DNA of 21,496 bases from a virus: IMG/VR virus record IMGVR_UViG_3300034374_002499, positions 1-21,496 of that record. One strand, written 5' to 3'. Each line of letters begins with the position of its first letter. The first letter of the stretch is position 1. Shown here in pieces: positions 1 through 7,356 of this stretch. The position numbers were made by a program, and so were the translations under genes. The notes below the pieces were generated by a model that was not told where the DNA came from, searched no databases, and worked only from the letters and a program-made list of their open reading frames with translations.

Positions 1-3000
1 CCTGCGCCCCTAGCAATGTTTGTGTAGGCATCCGTAACGTATCGAGCCGCCTCGCCCTGATCTGCTCCGGTAGACATCATGAATGTATACGGGTTGATAG
101 GAACGCCAGCAGGAACCATCGTTGTGTCTAGCTTCATTGGCTCAGGCTTGGTCTCAGGTTTAGGCTCAGGCGCCAACAAGCCTTGTGCTGGGCGAACTGG
201 GAAGTTAGCTCCATCCCCGTAATCATACGCCGCCGCTACAGCCGGAACTACAGCGTCAAGAAGGTTGTAATTAGCCTCTGGTGTCTTGGCTTCGCCTACG
301 GTCACCTGTCTAGGATAGTTAATGTCTAGCGGCTGTCTGTATGGAACAACCTCCATATCTTCATCTAAGTACGGGCTGAGAGAGCGATCCATCACAACCT
401 GCTCATTGCGCGGGAATCTTGGGTCCTCGGTTGACTCAGGCATGAACTCTCGCATCAGGCCGCGAGGCTGATCTCGCTCCTCTATGTTTCTAGCCTCAAC
501 CTCACCCATCATTGCTTCGTACATTTGATACGGAGATCTCTGGCCCTGCAATGAATCACGCTCGTATGCGCTCATCGCCCTTAACTTGTTTTCTCCTCGA
601 TCCAGCATTCTGTAAAGCTCTGACATCTGCTGAATAGAAGCATCCTGCGGCGGGTTGGCTATAACATCGCGGATAATGCCAAGCTTGCGCTCTACCGACT
701 GCTTGCTTTCACCAAACTCACCCGACTGATATGCGTCCCTTCGGTCTCTAAACAAATCCTCGTTGCCGCCAACAGCGAATGATTCGTTTTCCTGAATGGA
801 GTGTTGCATTTCATGCAGAATGGTAGCCCTAAACTGTTCTGGGCTCGTGCCTTGACCAACTCGAATTAATGGGCCATCGAGCATGGCTTCATTTGGTGCA
901 AGCTCTGGAGTTATTTCAACCTTGAGTGAGCTGAGCTTCCTGTTCATGGCCGTATCAAGGCCATACGTATCCATTACTCTGTTTGCGCTTTCATCGTTGT
1001 CATAAGCGCCGAGCAAGTCTGGATCATCTACCACGTCAGTAATCGGATAAACACCGGCCTGCTCAGGCATGTTGATCTTAGTGCTCTCGTAGTTGCTGTG
1101 CTCTGTTCGCCACCGGCCATCATACTCGTTGAATTCCCAGCCGGTCTTATTCCAAATCTCAGCAGGATCTACGCCACGGTCTCGCATGGTCATCGCCATG
1201 CCGAGCATATCCTCTGCCTTTTTGCCAATAGTAGAACCAACACCCAATAGAGATGCGTCAACGTCCTGAGAGCCAACCGTAAGCCCTGCTGTGCCAATAG
1301 CCATTCCTGCGCCGGCAACGCCTTTTACTGTAGCCCTGTCGTACACTGGATGCTTCTTGCCGCGCACCGAGATCTCACCGACAACATTCCCCAGCTCAAC
1401 CGCTCCCTGTCGAGTAGGTCTCAGTCTTGGTTCGGTAGCAGACTTTTCGTAGCGTGTCAGCTCTACGCCTTCAGGGAACTCGGTAGACAGCGTGTAATAA
1501 TGCTGTTTGCCGTCTTGAACTGAGATCAATGGAAAGTCGCCAGCGGGATCTGGATCGAACCCTTCTGGGGCCTGAGTCCACTTCCATCCAGCCTTTCGCT
1601 TGAATAGATTTGTCTTGATCTTTCTTCCCGTCTTGGCTCCAGCCTCAGCCGGCGCATCCGATACCTGAAACGCCGGTTTACCTTCTGGGCTTACCGATAA
1701 CAGTCCGTAGTTGGGATACTCACCTGTAATGTCTTTTGGTGCGCCATCACCCATCTGCAAGTATCTACCGCCAGCCTGCGGCTCAAACTGCTGTCCTAAG
1801 AATGGCTTAAATGCCTTGTCTTCTGGGTCAAAGAATCGTTGTGGTGCTGGGAATACATTGCGTAGTTTGGATACGTTTTTCAATGGACCTGCCTCCGCAT
1901 TTTTTGGCATTACAGCGGCACCTAACAATGAGCCACCAGCAAGGCCGGCTAATAACATTGGATTGGCATTGCCCAATATGTTCGGTCCAACATACTCAGG
2001 GTCGAATGCGGCGTTAACTGAGCGAACCCTGTTACTTGGAACCTTAAGCTCTTCAACCGGACCGCCTTTGTTGCTGACCGAAAGAGCATCGTATCCCAAG
2101 TTCCTTAAAAGCTCATCGTTTATTCCGCCTATTGGGATATTGGAATAATCTTCAAAGTGATACGGGTTGTTTATATTTGTTACCAAAGGCAAGACGTTTT
2201 GAGAAGTCCCTCTATGCAGTATGCGCTCTGCTATCTGCGCGTATCCGCTTGCCTTTTCTGGTGACGGAGTTATGTACACACCTTCACCACCAAGCGCACC
2301 AGATTCTGAATTTAAAATTTCTCTTATATCTGCACTAGTACCATGATAAAAGCGGTTAGCAGGATCAGTAATGTCTCCGTATCCTTGCTCTTTCGCCCTC
2401 TGTACAATACTGGCGTAATCCATCGGAAGCTCGCCAGATGCTATACGCTGAGCAACAGATTCTGGGTATCCCATGTCAACAAGGCGCTTGACCTCATCGC
2501 CTATTGATCGTGCCGCTTTCGTTCCAGCAGATAATACGCCGGCTTCTACATCCTTTGAAGTTAATGCACCGGCAGTTAATAGCCCTGCCGTTATCGCGGC
2601 CTCTGGGCGCACAAACATGTAATCTTTAAATTTGTTTCTTGCGGCAACACGCTCAGCTTCATCACCATATTTCTCTACCTGAAGGCCAGCATCTGTTAGC
2701 CGGTCAATCAAACCTTTTGGCGTATTCTCTGGAACTATTGCTCCAGCAAAGTCGGACATCTGTACAGCACGCTCAGGCTTTGATTCAAAGTATTCAGTTG
2801 GCGCAGATCGAAGGTAATCTCGATACTCGTTTATTACATTTTTAATGTCGTTAGGCACATCTTCAAAATCAAACTTTTTTAATGCCTGATCTATCCCAAT
2901 TTTCTCTGACTCAGCAATCATTTTGCCGACTTCGTCAAAGTAATAAAAAGATCCAGTTTCGTATTTGTAATACTTTTTCAGCAAATCCTGTAAGTCAGAC

Positions 3001-3863
3001 AGTATTTCGTTAGCTGTGCTCTTGGCGACAGAAACCTCTTCCCCAGACTGCAACAGACCTTTTCTCTGCCTTGCATCCTGAAGGCTCTTGAGTTGCTCTG
3101 TCGTTGATGCTCGTAGGTTGCCAGCCCCAAACGTCATGGTGCTTTCTTTGCCAGCTCCAGCATTCTTGCTCATCCACTTAGATAGATTCTCAGCAGTGTA
3201 TGGCTTCAGGTTCGGTCTTTCGCTGTATCTGTCGTAATCAGGATTGGTAACGAAATACTCATCTGGCTCGAAGTATTTGCTCATCAAGCCATCTTTCCAC
3301 TCATCGAACTTATCTGCGTACTGCATTTTCAGCTCGCTCAGAGCGTAGAGATCAACGTCACCGTCTCGCTTCCTTGGAACATCAACGCCAATATCATTGA
3401 AGAACTTAACGCTTGCGGCTGTATTGTACTCGAGAAAATCGCTTACCTGAGCATAGTCGTATGGGCTAGCATTAGACTTATACTTTAGCTGAGATAAATT
3501 GTAAGACGGGTCGTCTACGTTCCCGAACTCCCTATACGCCCTAAAGTCATTATCGAAGTCGTTGGTAGCACTTGACTTAGCAAGCCTAACCGGCGATGGC
3601 GCTCTGATCGTATAAGCGTCAGCAGAGTAAAGCGGATTTCCTTTAAGCGCAGGATCAAACCTGTCCGGTTTCCCTACCAGAGTAATCTCGCCAAAGCCCT
3701 CAAATGGAATGTCTTTCTGAGTCACCGCAATTGAAGGATTCGGTAGGCCGCCTATGGCTTCCTGTCTCGCAAGCTTCTTGGCGCTGGTGTTGTGCATAAA
3801 CAGCAGATCTTTAACGCCTTCGACAGCCTCATCAATAAGGCCGAGTGCTTTACGCTTTGCCAT
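1..3863 (-). CDS. Giant phage polyvalent protein, ART-like and HExxH domains (C-terminus off window)
   Basis: One stop-free frame runs from ATG at 3863 to the left edge (1287 codons plus two bases), so the C-terminus is missing. Domains seen: residues ~20-100 with MHNTSAKKL, GGLPNPSIAV, FEGFGEITL and ADAYTIRAP, as in the N-termini of large phage polyvalent proteins; ~360-400 with EYFESKPERAV and FAGAIVP, a common domain of these proteins; ~503-620 an ADP-ribosyltransferase-like domain with FYHGTS (505-510), GVYITPSPEKASGYA and the closing RSVNAAFDPE; ~1010-1130 a metallopeptidase-like domain with HEMQH (1017-1021) and GEVEAR (1120-1125). Three hydrophobic segments lie at ~419-442, ~633-660 and ~847-873. 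Family knowledge: polyvalent proteins carry many effector domains and are thought to enter the host with the DNA. Position right after terL fits a late gene. No strong Shine-Dalgarno is seen. ART activity and delivery are inferred. Confidence 0.88.
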   Translation of the reverse strand, partial: MAKRKALGLIDEAVEGVKDLLFMHNTSAKKLARQEAIGGLPNPSIAVTQKDIPFEGFGEITLVGKPDRFDPALKGNPLYSADAYTIRAPSPVRLAKSSATNDFDNDFRAYREFGNVDDPSYNLSQLKYKSNASPYDYAQVSDFLEYNTAASVKFFNDIGVDVPRKRDGDVDLYALSELKMQYADKFDEWKDGLMSKYFEPDEYFVTNPDYDRYSERPNLKPYTAENLSKWMSKNAGAGKESTMTFGAGNLRASTTEQLKSLQDARQRKGLLQSGEEVSVAKSTANEILSDLQDLLKKYYKYETGSFYYFDEVGKMIAESEKIGIDQALKKFDFEDVPNDIKNVINEYRDYLRSAPTEYFESKPERAVQMSDFAGAIVPENTPKGLIDRLTDAGLQVEKYGDEAERVAARNKFKDYMFVRPEAAITAGLLTAGALTSKDVEAGVLSAGTKAARSIGDEVKRLVDMGYPESVAQRIASGELPMDYASIVQRAKEQGYGDITDPANRFYHGTSADIREILNSESGALGGEGVYITPSPEKASGYAQIAERILHRGTSQNVLPLVTNINNPYHFEDYSNIPIGGINDELLRNLGYDALSVSNKGGPVEELKVPSNRVRSVNAAFDPEYVGPNILGNANPMLLAGLAGGSLLGAAVMPKNAEAGPLKNVSKLRNVFPAPQRFFDPEDKAFKPFLGQQFEPQAGGRYLQMGDGAPKDITGEYPNYGLLSVSPEGKPAFQVSDAPAEAGAKTGRKIKTNLFKRKAGWKWTQAPEGFDPDPAGDFPLISVQDGKQHYYTLSTEFPEGVELTRYEKSATEPRLRPTRQGAVELGNVVGEISVRGKKHPVYDRATVKGVAGAGMAIGTAGLTVGSQDVDASLLGVGSTIGKKAEDMLGMAMTMRDRGVDPAEIWNKTGWEFNEYDGRWRTEHSNYESTKINMPEQAGVYPITDVVDDPDLLGAYDNDESANRVMDTYGLDTAMNRKLSSLKVEITPELAPNEAMLDGPLIRVGQGTSPEQFRATILHEMQHSIQENESFAVGGNEDLFRDRRDAYQSGEFGESKQSVERKLGIIRDVIANPPQDASIQQMSELYRMLDRGENKLRAMSAYERDSLQGQRSPYQMYEAMMGEVEARNIEERDQPRGLMREFMPESTEDPRFPRNEQVVMDRSLSPYLDEDMEVVPYRQPLDINYPRQVTVGEAKTPEANYNLLDAVVPAVAAAYDYGDGANFPVRPAQGLLAPEPKPETKPEPMKLDTTMVPAGVPINPYTFMMSTGADQGEAARYVTDAYTNIARGA

Positions 3864-3891
3864 AACAAACACCGTGATCAATAGTCTCGTG

Positions 3892-3921
3892 ATTGTACCA
3901 CATTAAGCCACGCCCTTTAAA
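3892..3921 (-). promoter_or_regulatory. Possible promoter for the polyvalent gene
   Basis: On the minus strand a TTTAAA element is followed after 18 bases by TACAAT, 29 bases before the polyvalent-protein ATG. TACAAT matches the -10 consensus at five of six positions, TTTAAA the -35 at four of six. The -35 lies inside the last codons of terL. The match is modest and the gene could simply be co-transcribed with terL. Confidence 0.3.
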
Positions 3922-5177
3922 TTCCTGCGTATAGGATCGCCCCAGTTACTTAGCGGCCTGAACCCAACCGCAAGATACCTCATAGCATCGGCGCCGTGAG
4001 ATGACCAGTCATGCAATGGCCTTGCCTTGAACGACTTGTTGTTCTCATCGTAGTCCCTTCGATACTGCCTGAGACAGTCAATGCCCCTCTCGCACTTCTC
4101 AGCGTCAAACCAAGCGCGATTAAGCATAGACCTGACCGCTTGTATTCCATCGTCCACCATGAGCTGTGGAGCGATTGTAATCGGCCTCACGCCAAGCGCA
4201 TCCAATGTCTCCAACCTTGACTTGCCCGTACCCAGCTCTCGAACCCGAACGTCATGCGGCAGAATGTGATCGGTGTAGTTGTATCCCCGCGAATTGAGAA
4301 CAGACACATAGTGATCCAATCCAACACCAGATGACTCATAGTAATCAATCAGCCTGACCTCTGGGCCTACCATCTGAGCGAACCAGATCGCTGTAGAGTC
4401 ACCGACACCTAAGTCCCAAGCCGTCACAACGCCCACAGAGCGATCATAAGGCACCGGACCTATTCTGCCCTCAGCGTTAGCCTCTCGCATCTCTACGGTG
4501 TAATAGGCGCCTTCTACGTGTATCAGGAACTCGCCTTCCCAGATGTGATCATAGACATCCGGTCTTAATTCTTTGTCGTTCAGCCGCTCTTGGTTTAGTA
4601 CATCAGGGAACCACGGGTTGTCACGCCAGTTGATCTCGCAGATCTTTACATCGTTACTTGGCGCCACTCTAAAACGCTGGTGTACAGCCGAATGCTTTGA
4701 CTCTGGATTGTACGTGACCCAGATCTCGGAGTCGTCTTCTCGAACCGTAGGGATAAGCTTCTGCCATGCGCCTTCGGATACGTTCTCAGCCTCGTCTACC
4801 CAAGCCAGTATGATCCTAGCCTTTGACTTGATCGAGTCTAGGTTTCGCCTTAGACCAGCGAACACGTAATTGATCCGACCATCCTTCGACCTAACGAACT
4901 TCTCACCGATCTCATAATAAGCGTCGAGCCAGTCAACCGACCTAATCGCAGACTTGACCTCTTCGAGTGATGACTCATCCAACGAGTTTAAATGCTCACG
5001 AGCACAGAGTATCTGACCCTGCTTGCCTGACATGCCCCACTTATAACCGTATACAGCAGACATCAATGCAAACGATCTAGTCTTACCTGACCCCCTGCCG
5101 CCATACGCTACACGGTAACGAGCCTCGCCATTGAACAGGTCAACTATTTTAGGCGGAAGCTCAATCCTCGCGTTCAT
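3903..5177 (-). CDS. terL: Terminase large subunit
   Basis: This is the ATPase and nuclease of the DNA-packaging motor, which docks on the portal and cuts concatemers. The 424 residues are full length for the Terminase_3/XtmB-like family. Seen: Walker A GGRGSGKT at 26-33, Walker B ILAWVDEA at 123-130 with D128 and E129, a coupling motif VTYNPES near 154-160, and a C-terminal RNase H-like nuclease with candidate acidic residues D255 (AWDLG), D309 (PHD) and D397 (HGADAMRYL). The start overlaps the end of the small terminase gene by 17 bases, as expected for coupled terS-terL. All key motifs are intact. Confidence 0.97.
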   Translation of the reverse strand: MNARIELPPKIVDLFNGEARYRVAYGGRGSGKTRSFALMSAVYGYKWGMSGKQGQILCAREHLNSLDESSLEEVKSAIRSVDWLDAYYEIGEKFVRSKDGRINYVFAGLRRNLDSIKSKARIILAWVDEAENVSEGAWQKLIPTVREDDSEIWVTYNPESKHSAVHQRFRVAPSNDVKICEINWRDNPWFPDVLNQERLNDKELRPDVYDHIWEGEFLIHVEGAYYTVEMREANAEGRIGPVPYDRSVGVVTAWDLGVGDSTAIWFAQMVGPEVRLIDYYESSGVGLDHYVSVLNSRGYNYTDHILPHDVRVRELGTGKSRLETLDALGVRPITIAPQLMVDDGIQAVRSMLNRAWFDAEKCERGIDCLRQYRRDYDENNKSFKARPLHDWSSHGADAMRYLAVGFRPLSNWGDPIRRNLKGVA

Positions 5178-5469
5178 GCTTTGCTATCAACTCAATGATC
5201 GTAGGCATGTGCATTGCGCCATCACTCGATGTTAGATCAAGCTCTTGAGCCTTCAGGTCTGGCATATACTTGCCTATCATCTTAATGCGAGCATCGAGTG
5301 CCACTTTGTTCTTCTGAAGATCGTTCGTAAATGTCGATGAATCAGGGTCTAGCTCTTCGATTTTTTCGATGAGATCAAATAGATACTGAACTGACCCACG
5401 CTCCTTAATGTACTCGCGTAAAGCCTCTTTGCGTATCTGCTGATTCTCTTGCGCCCTTGTTCTAGCCAC
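5161..5469 (-). CDS. terS: Terminase small subunit
   Basis: This is the DNA-recognition partner of TerL. The 102-residue protein is helical and charged, with a basic N-terminus (MARTRAQENQQIRKEAL) followed by a helical core (VQYLFDLIEKIEELD, ALDARIKMIGKYMPD) resembling oligomerisation regions of small terminases. No full HTH can be assigned by eye. It starts at GTG 5469, preceded by AAGGAG that overlaps the stop of the upstream gene. The call rests on these features and on the direct overlap with terL. Confidence 0.85.
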   Translation of the reverse strand: MARTRAQENQQIRKEALREYIKERGSVQYLFDLIEKIEELDPDSSTFTNDLQKNKVALDARIKMIGKYMPDLKAQELDLTSSDGAMHMPTIIELIAKHERED

Positions 5470-5472
5470 TGT

Positions 5473-5670
5473 CTACTCCTTGTTAGGAACGTTCTGACAT
5501 GGCGTAAAATGACCTTCACTTGGACTCGCATCAGTGCCATGTCGGCGTCCCGATTCGCTTTCTTGATTTCCTGTTTGATATTGTACACGATTTCTCCCTC
5601 CGAATATTCTGTCAAAGTTCTCATCAAAGCTTAGCTTATTTGTTGGCCTTTGCTTACTTCCCTTGCCCAT
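5473..5670 (-). CDS. Small MGKGSKQRP-type phage protein
   Basis: The 65-residue protein starts MGKGSKQRP and continues LSFDENFDRIFGG, a pattern I recognise from short phage proteins of unknown function often encoded near packaging or replication genes. The C-terminal half is polar and probably disordered. ATG 5670 is chosen because GGAGG lies just upstream; a longer frame from 5715 lacks such a site. The final codons supply AAGGAG, the ribosome site for terS, so the two are likely translationally coupled. Confidence 0.75.
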   Translation of the reverse strand: MGKGSKQRPTNKLSFDENFDRIFGGRNRVQYQTGNQESESGRRHGTDASPSEGHFTPCQNVPNKE

Positions 5671-5755
5671 CGTTCCTCCAGTAATAACATAGCCCAGCCC
5701 ACACAAGGACCACAACAGCGTTTGCTAATACCCATATGGCTATAGACTCAATCAT
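5654..5755 (-). CDS. 33-residue single-span membrane protein
   Basis: ATG 5755 overlaps the stop of the upstream gene (ATGA) and has GGAGG six bases upstream. The peptide is MIESIAIWVLANAVVVLVW followed by AGLCYYWRNDGQGK: one hydrophobic helix (about residues 5-26) and a short basic tail, suggesting a small inner-membrane protein with its C-terminus in the cytoplasm. It overlaps the next gene by 17 bases. Function is unknown; small membrane proteins of this type in phages can act in lysis or superinfection control, but nothing here decides that. Confidence 0.65.
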   Translation of the reverse strand: MIESIAIWVLANAVVVLVWAGLCYYWRNDGQGK

Positions 5756-5930
5756 CTGCGTCCTCCATATCTATTTGGCCAACAGGTGACCAGCCGCATC
5801 CTTCGCGCCTGTGCTTTGCCAGTGAGAGCGCCTCACCATCTGTATCCACTTCATAATCAATCCACCACTGGCATGTCTCTGTGCCGCAACGGAATGACTC
5901 TGAACAAAATGTTTTGTCTCGGTATACCAT
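5748..5930 (-). CDS. Small cysteine-rich, probably zinc-binding protein
   Basis: The 60-residue protein has C9, C15, C20, H40 and C45, spaced as in small phage zinc-finger proteins (DKTFC, RC, ETC, then H-RREGC). ATG 5930 is chosen over a GTG 15 bases upstream because it shares bases with the preceding stop (TAATG) and has GGAG just upstream. The acidic tail MEDADD carries the ribosome site of the next tiny membrane gene. Role unknown; nucleic-acid or protein binding through zinc is an inference. Confidence 0.75.
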   Translation of the reverse strand: MVYRDKTFCSESFRCGTETCQWWIDYEVDTDGEALSLAKHRREGCGWSPVGQIDMEDADD

Positions 5931-6130
5931 TACTCCAGCTCCCACTCTTGCCCCTGATCAGCCAACTCTTGCAGTGCAATTTCACGCTCTTTCTTTTCGG
6001 CGAGGCATTCTTGCACAAGCAGTCTAGCAAATCGCTCAATCGACTCTTTTGCGTAGTCGTCAAGATCGTCCCAGCATCCTTGTGATGTTAGGCCAGATTG
6101 ATAAAAGCAGTATTCAATTATGTCGTCCAT
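5930..6130 (-). CDS. Hypothetical acidic helical protein
   Basis: The 66-residue protein starts MDDIIEYCFYQSG and is largely helical and charged (residues 25-66 rich in E, K, L and A, perhaps a short coiled coil). It sits between the NinX-like gene and the zinc-protein gene, joined to both by TAATG overlaps, which supports real translation. I do not recognise the family. Confidence 0.7.
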   Translation of the reverse strand: MDDIIEYCFYQSGLTSQGCWDDLDDYAKESIERFARLLVQECLAEKKEREIALQELADQGQEWELE

Positions 6131-6420
6131 TACTCAACTCCCTTCATTTTGAGATAACACAACGCCGCCGCTTTGGTTGGTGTGTCTTCTTCGCATGAAA
6201 ATTTGTAACCTATATTTGCAATCCAACCACCAACTAGCGATGTTAGCCCGATGCCTTCACGCTCAATGATCGGCCCTATGTTTTCCCAGTCGTTGACGTA
6301 ATCAACACAAGTGTAATCACCAGCGCCTAAGCGTACGTCAACGTGATCTCCACATTGAGATAGCTCTTTTCCTGCAAATTCAATCTTAGCAATCGCAAGA
6401 TTAATCTCTGCGTCTGTCAT
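6130..6420 (-). CDS. NinX-like protein (DUF2591-type)
   Basis: The 96-residue protein contains YVNDWENIGPIIEREGIGL near 41-60, very close to the DWAQGGPIIEREGI signature of phage NinX proteins, then WIANIGYKF and a C-terminal PTKAAALCYLKMKG resembling the conserved TPL-AAMRCYV end. NinX function is unknown; it lies among Nin-region genes in lambdoid phages. This is the first gene after the repeat-rich non-coding region, with AGGGAG eight bases before the ATG. It heads the operon leading to the terminase genes. Confidence 0.75.
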   Translation of the reverse strand: MTDAEINLAIAKIEFAGKELSQCGDHVDVRLGAGDYTCVDYVNDWENIGPIIEREGIGLTSLVGGWIANIGYKFSCEEDTPTKAAALCYLKMKGVE

Positions 6421-6429
6421 TACTCACTC

Positions 6430-6478
6430 TCCCTTTCCGAATTATACGCACACTTATTCCGAATTAGACGCACTTAAC
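6430..6478 (-). promoter_or_regulatory. Tandem -10-like repeats before the packaging operon
   Basis: Two direct repeats on the minus strand read AAGTG..CGTCTAATTCGGAA and AAGTGTGCGTATAATTCGGAA. The second contains a perfect TATAAT (complement of 6441-6446), the first TCTAAT (complement of 6463-6468), 22 bases apart. No good -35 is visible, so an activator or a phage-encoded factor may be needed. Transcription from the second would leave a leader of only about 15 bases. Confidence 0.4.
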
Positions 6479-6521
6479 GCGGAGATTGCTACACAGTTAT
6501 ACATCATAAATGTAGCTTTTC

Positions 6522-6572
6522 TGCGCCATAATTGCGCCATATTGCGCCATAATTGCGCCACAATTGCGCCAT
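6522..6572. repeat. Five GCGCCA iterons
   Basis: GCGCCA occurs at 6523, 6534, 6544, 6555 and 6566, spaced 11, 10, 11 and 11 bases, within the repeated unit TTGCGCCATAA (minus strand TTATGGCGCAA). The spacing is close to one helical turn, so proteins bound at all five would sit on one face of the DNA. Confidence 0.8.
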
Positions 6573-6655
6573 ATATACACATTTATGTATTATTTACGCC
6601 AAAATACATTAATTTGTTTACTTTATAAGTCATTACCTAGCACTTTCTACAGAAA

Positions 6656-6708
6656 AGTAAACATATTTGTATCTTATATTGGATAATATATATACTTATA
6701 TGTTTACT
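6656..6708. repeat. 11-base perfect inverted repeat with TGTTTACT cores
   Basis: AGTAAACATAT at 6656-6666 is the exact reverse complement of ATATGTTTACT at 6698-6708. A third TGTTTACT lies at 6615-6622 outside the pair. The 31-base spacer is almost pure A and T. This suits a dimeric regulator bound at two distant half sites, or a cruciform. Confidence 0.7.
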
Positions 6709-6775
6709 ATAGTGTCCAATTGAGTAGCGCGCTTCCGACTACGACGCAAAGCAAAGTCATTAGTAGCCACGCCAT
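6707..6775 (-). CDS. Possible 22-residue membrane peptide
   Basis: Directly after the stop of the upstream gene, GAGGAG is followed by TTG 6778 and ATG 6775 and the peptide MAWLLMTLLCVVVGSALLNW-TL, entirely a single hydrophobic helix ending with TAG. The composition is that of a tiny membrane peptide, but the ribosome-site spacing to ATG (12 bases) is long and TTG is the alternative. It is the last frame before the repeat region. Confidence 0.4.
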   Translation of the reverse strand: MAWLLMTLLCVVVGSALLNWTL

Positions 6776-6794
6776 CAACTCGATCCACTCCTCG

Positions 6795-7001
6795 TCAGTC
6801 TTCAATGTAATCCTCCCACATATCTTGTTTAACGGGATCAATGTAATCCAGCTCAAAGTAGCTGACCCGTGGAACCAGTTCAGCCGGCGCCACAGCCTCC
6901 TCAACCCATGTAGCATACTGAGCATGCTCGTTGTCTGTATATACGCCGAGTATATACTCAGATGCACCAGTGTTCCGATCTACCATCTCCACCACGTACA
7001 T
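6795..7001 (-). CDS. Hypothetical acidic protein
   Basis: The 68-residue protein reads MYVVEMVDRNTGASEYILG and has an acidic C-terminus (DMWEDYIED). The frame is open from an ATG at 7019 that overlaps the upstream stop, but GAGGAGG lies five bases before ATG 7001, so 7001 is the better start. The beta-rich N-terminal pattern (hydrophobic strand, turn, strand) is seen; the family is not recognised. Confidence 0.65.
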   Translation of the reverse strand: MYVVEMVDRNTGASEYILGVYTDNEHAQYATWVEEAVAPAELVPRVSYFELDYIDPVKQDMWEDYIED

Positions 7002-7015
7002 AACGACCTCCTCGG

Positions 7016-7246
7016 TCATCTGTCGTCAGCAAAAACATCTATACTGTACTTTTCAAGTAATCGGTCGAATCGGGCAACCGTTGTAGCTGACCTGCCCAGC
7101 TCTGCCGCTATCGTCTTGTACGGGTATCCTTTCCTGCGTAACGCTTGGATCTTCCGCGCCTGAGACTTGGTACAAGTGTACACCAAAACGCCAACATTAT
7201 CACTTACTTGACGCTTGCTCTCTGAAAGCCATTCCGAATCAGCCAT
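7016..7246 (-). CDS. Small helix-turn-helix protein
   Basis: In the 76-residue protein, residues about 30-62 form an HTH of the sigma-region-4 or homeodomain-like kind: RKIQALRRKGYPYKTIAAEL, GRS, then the recognition helix ATTVARFDRLLEK. It likely binds DNA as a phage regulator. It starts inside the end of another HTH gene and its stop overlaps the next frame (ATGA), so the genes are tightly packed. Candidate targets include the repeat region just downstream, but that is inference. Confidence 0.75.
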   Translation of the reverse strand: MADSEWLSESKRQVSDNVGVLVYTCTKSQARKIQALRRKGYPYKTIAAELGRSATTVARFDRLLEKYSIDVFADDR

Positions 7247-7356
7247 ATCGTATTCCTATGTACGTTAAACTTCTCTGCCTGCTTTCGGTCCGGCAGACCC
7301 CTTGGGTTCGATCTTATTTCTCTGACTTGATCGTCTGTGAGTTTGATTCTTGGCAC
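7204..7356 (-). CDS. Very small HTH protein, homing-endonuclease-like DNA-binding motif
   Basis: The 50-residue protein reads MPRIKLTDDQVREIRS, then a second helix pair RKQAEKFNVHRNTIWLIRNG. This is the pattern of small HTH modules found at the ends of phage HNH endonucleases and in short phage regulators; here no nuclease part is attached. GTG 7356 is preferred because GGGGAGG lies eight bases upstream; a start at 7398 would lack a ribosome site. It overlaps its neighbours on both sides by 43 bases. Confidence 0.65.
   Translation of the reverse strand: MPRIKLTDDQVREIRSNPRGLPDRKQAEKFNVHRNTIWLIRNGFQRASVK

Larger units (their letters stand above)
6423..6706. other. Non-coding AT-rich repeat region (candidate origin or control region)
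   Basis: This 284-base stretch has no credible gene. It holds, from low to high coordinates, two direct repeats with -10-like cores, five GCGCCA iterons, a 7-base inverted repeat (ATGTATT 6585-6591 and AATACAT 6603-6609), three TGTTTACT elements (two direct, one inverted), and runs of alternating A and T. Iterons beside an AT-rich tract are the usual make-up of a replication origin, but a cluster of regulator-binding sites is an equal possibility. The packaging operon starts directly at its left. Confidence 0.6.

Noticed and set aside
1711-2148. 145-codon open frame on the plus strand
   Set aside because: It lies wholly antisense to the polyvalent protein, has no ribosome site and reads as low-complexity proline, serine and leucine without domain pattern.
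5349-5627. 92-codon minus frame overlapping terS and the gene before it
   Set aside because: It is a shadow: both overlapped genes have better ribosome sites and typical family sequence.
6523-6571. CRISPR-like array
   Set aside because: The repeats are only about 11 bases and contiguous, without unique spacers; they are iterons.
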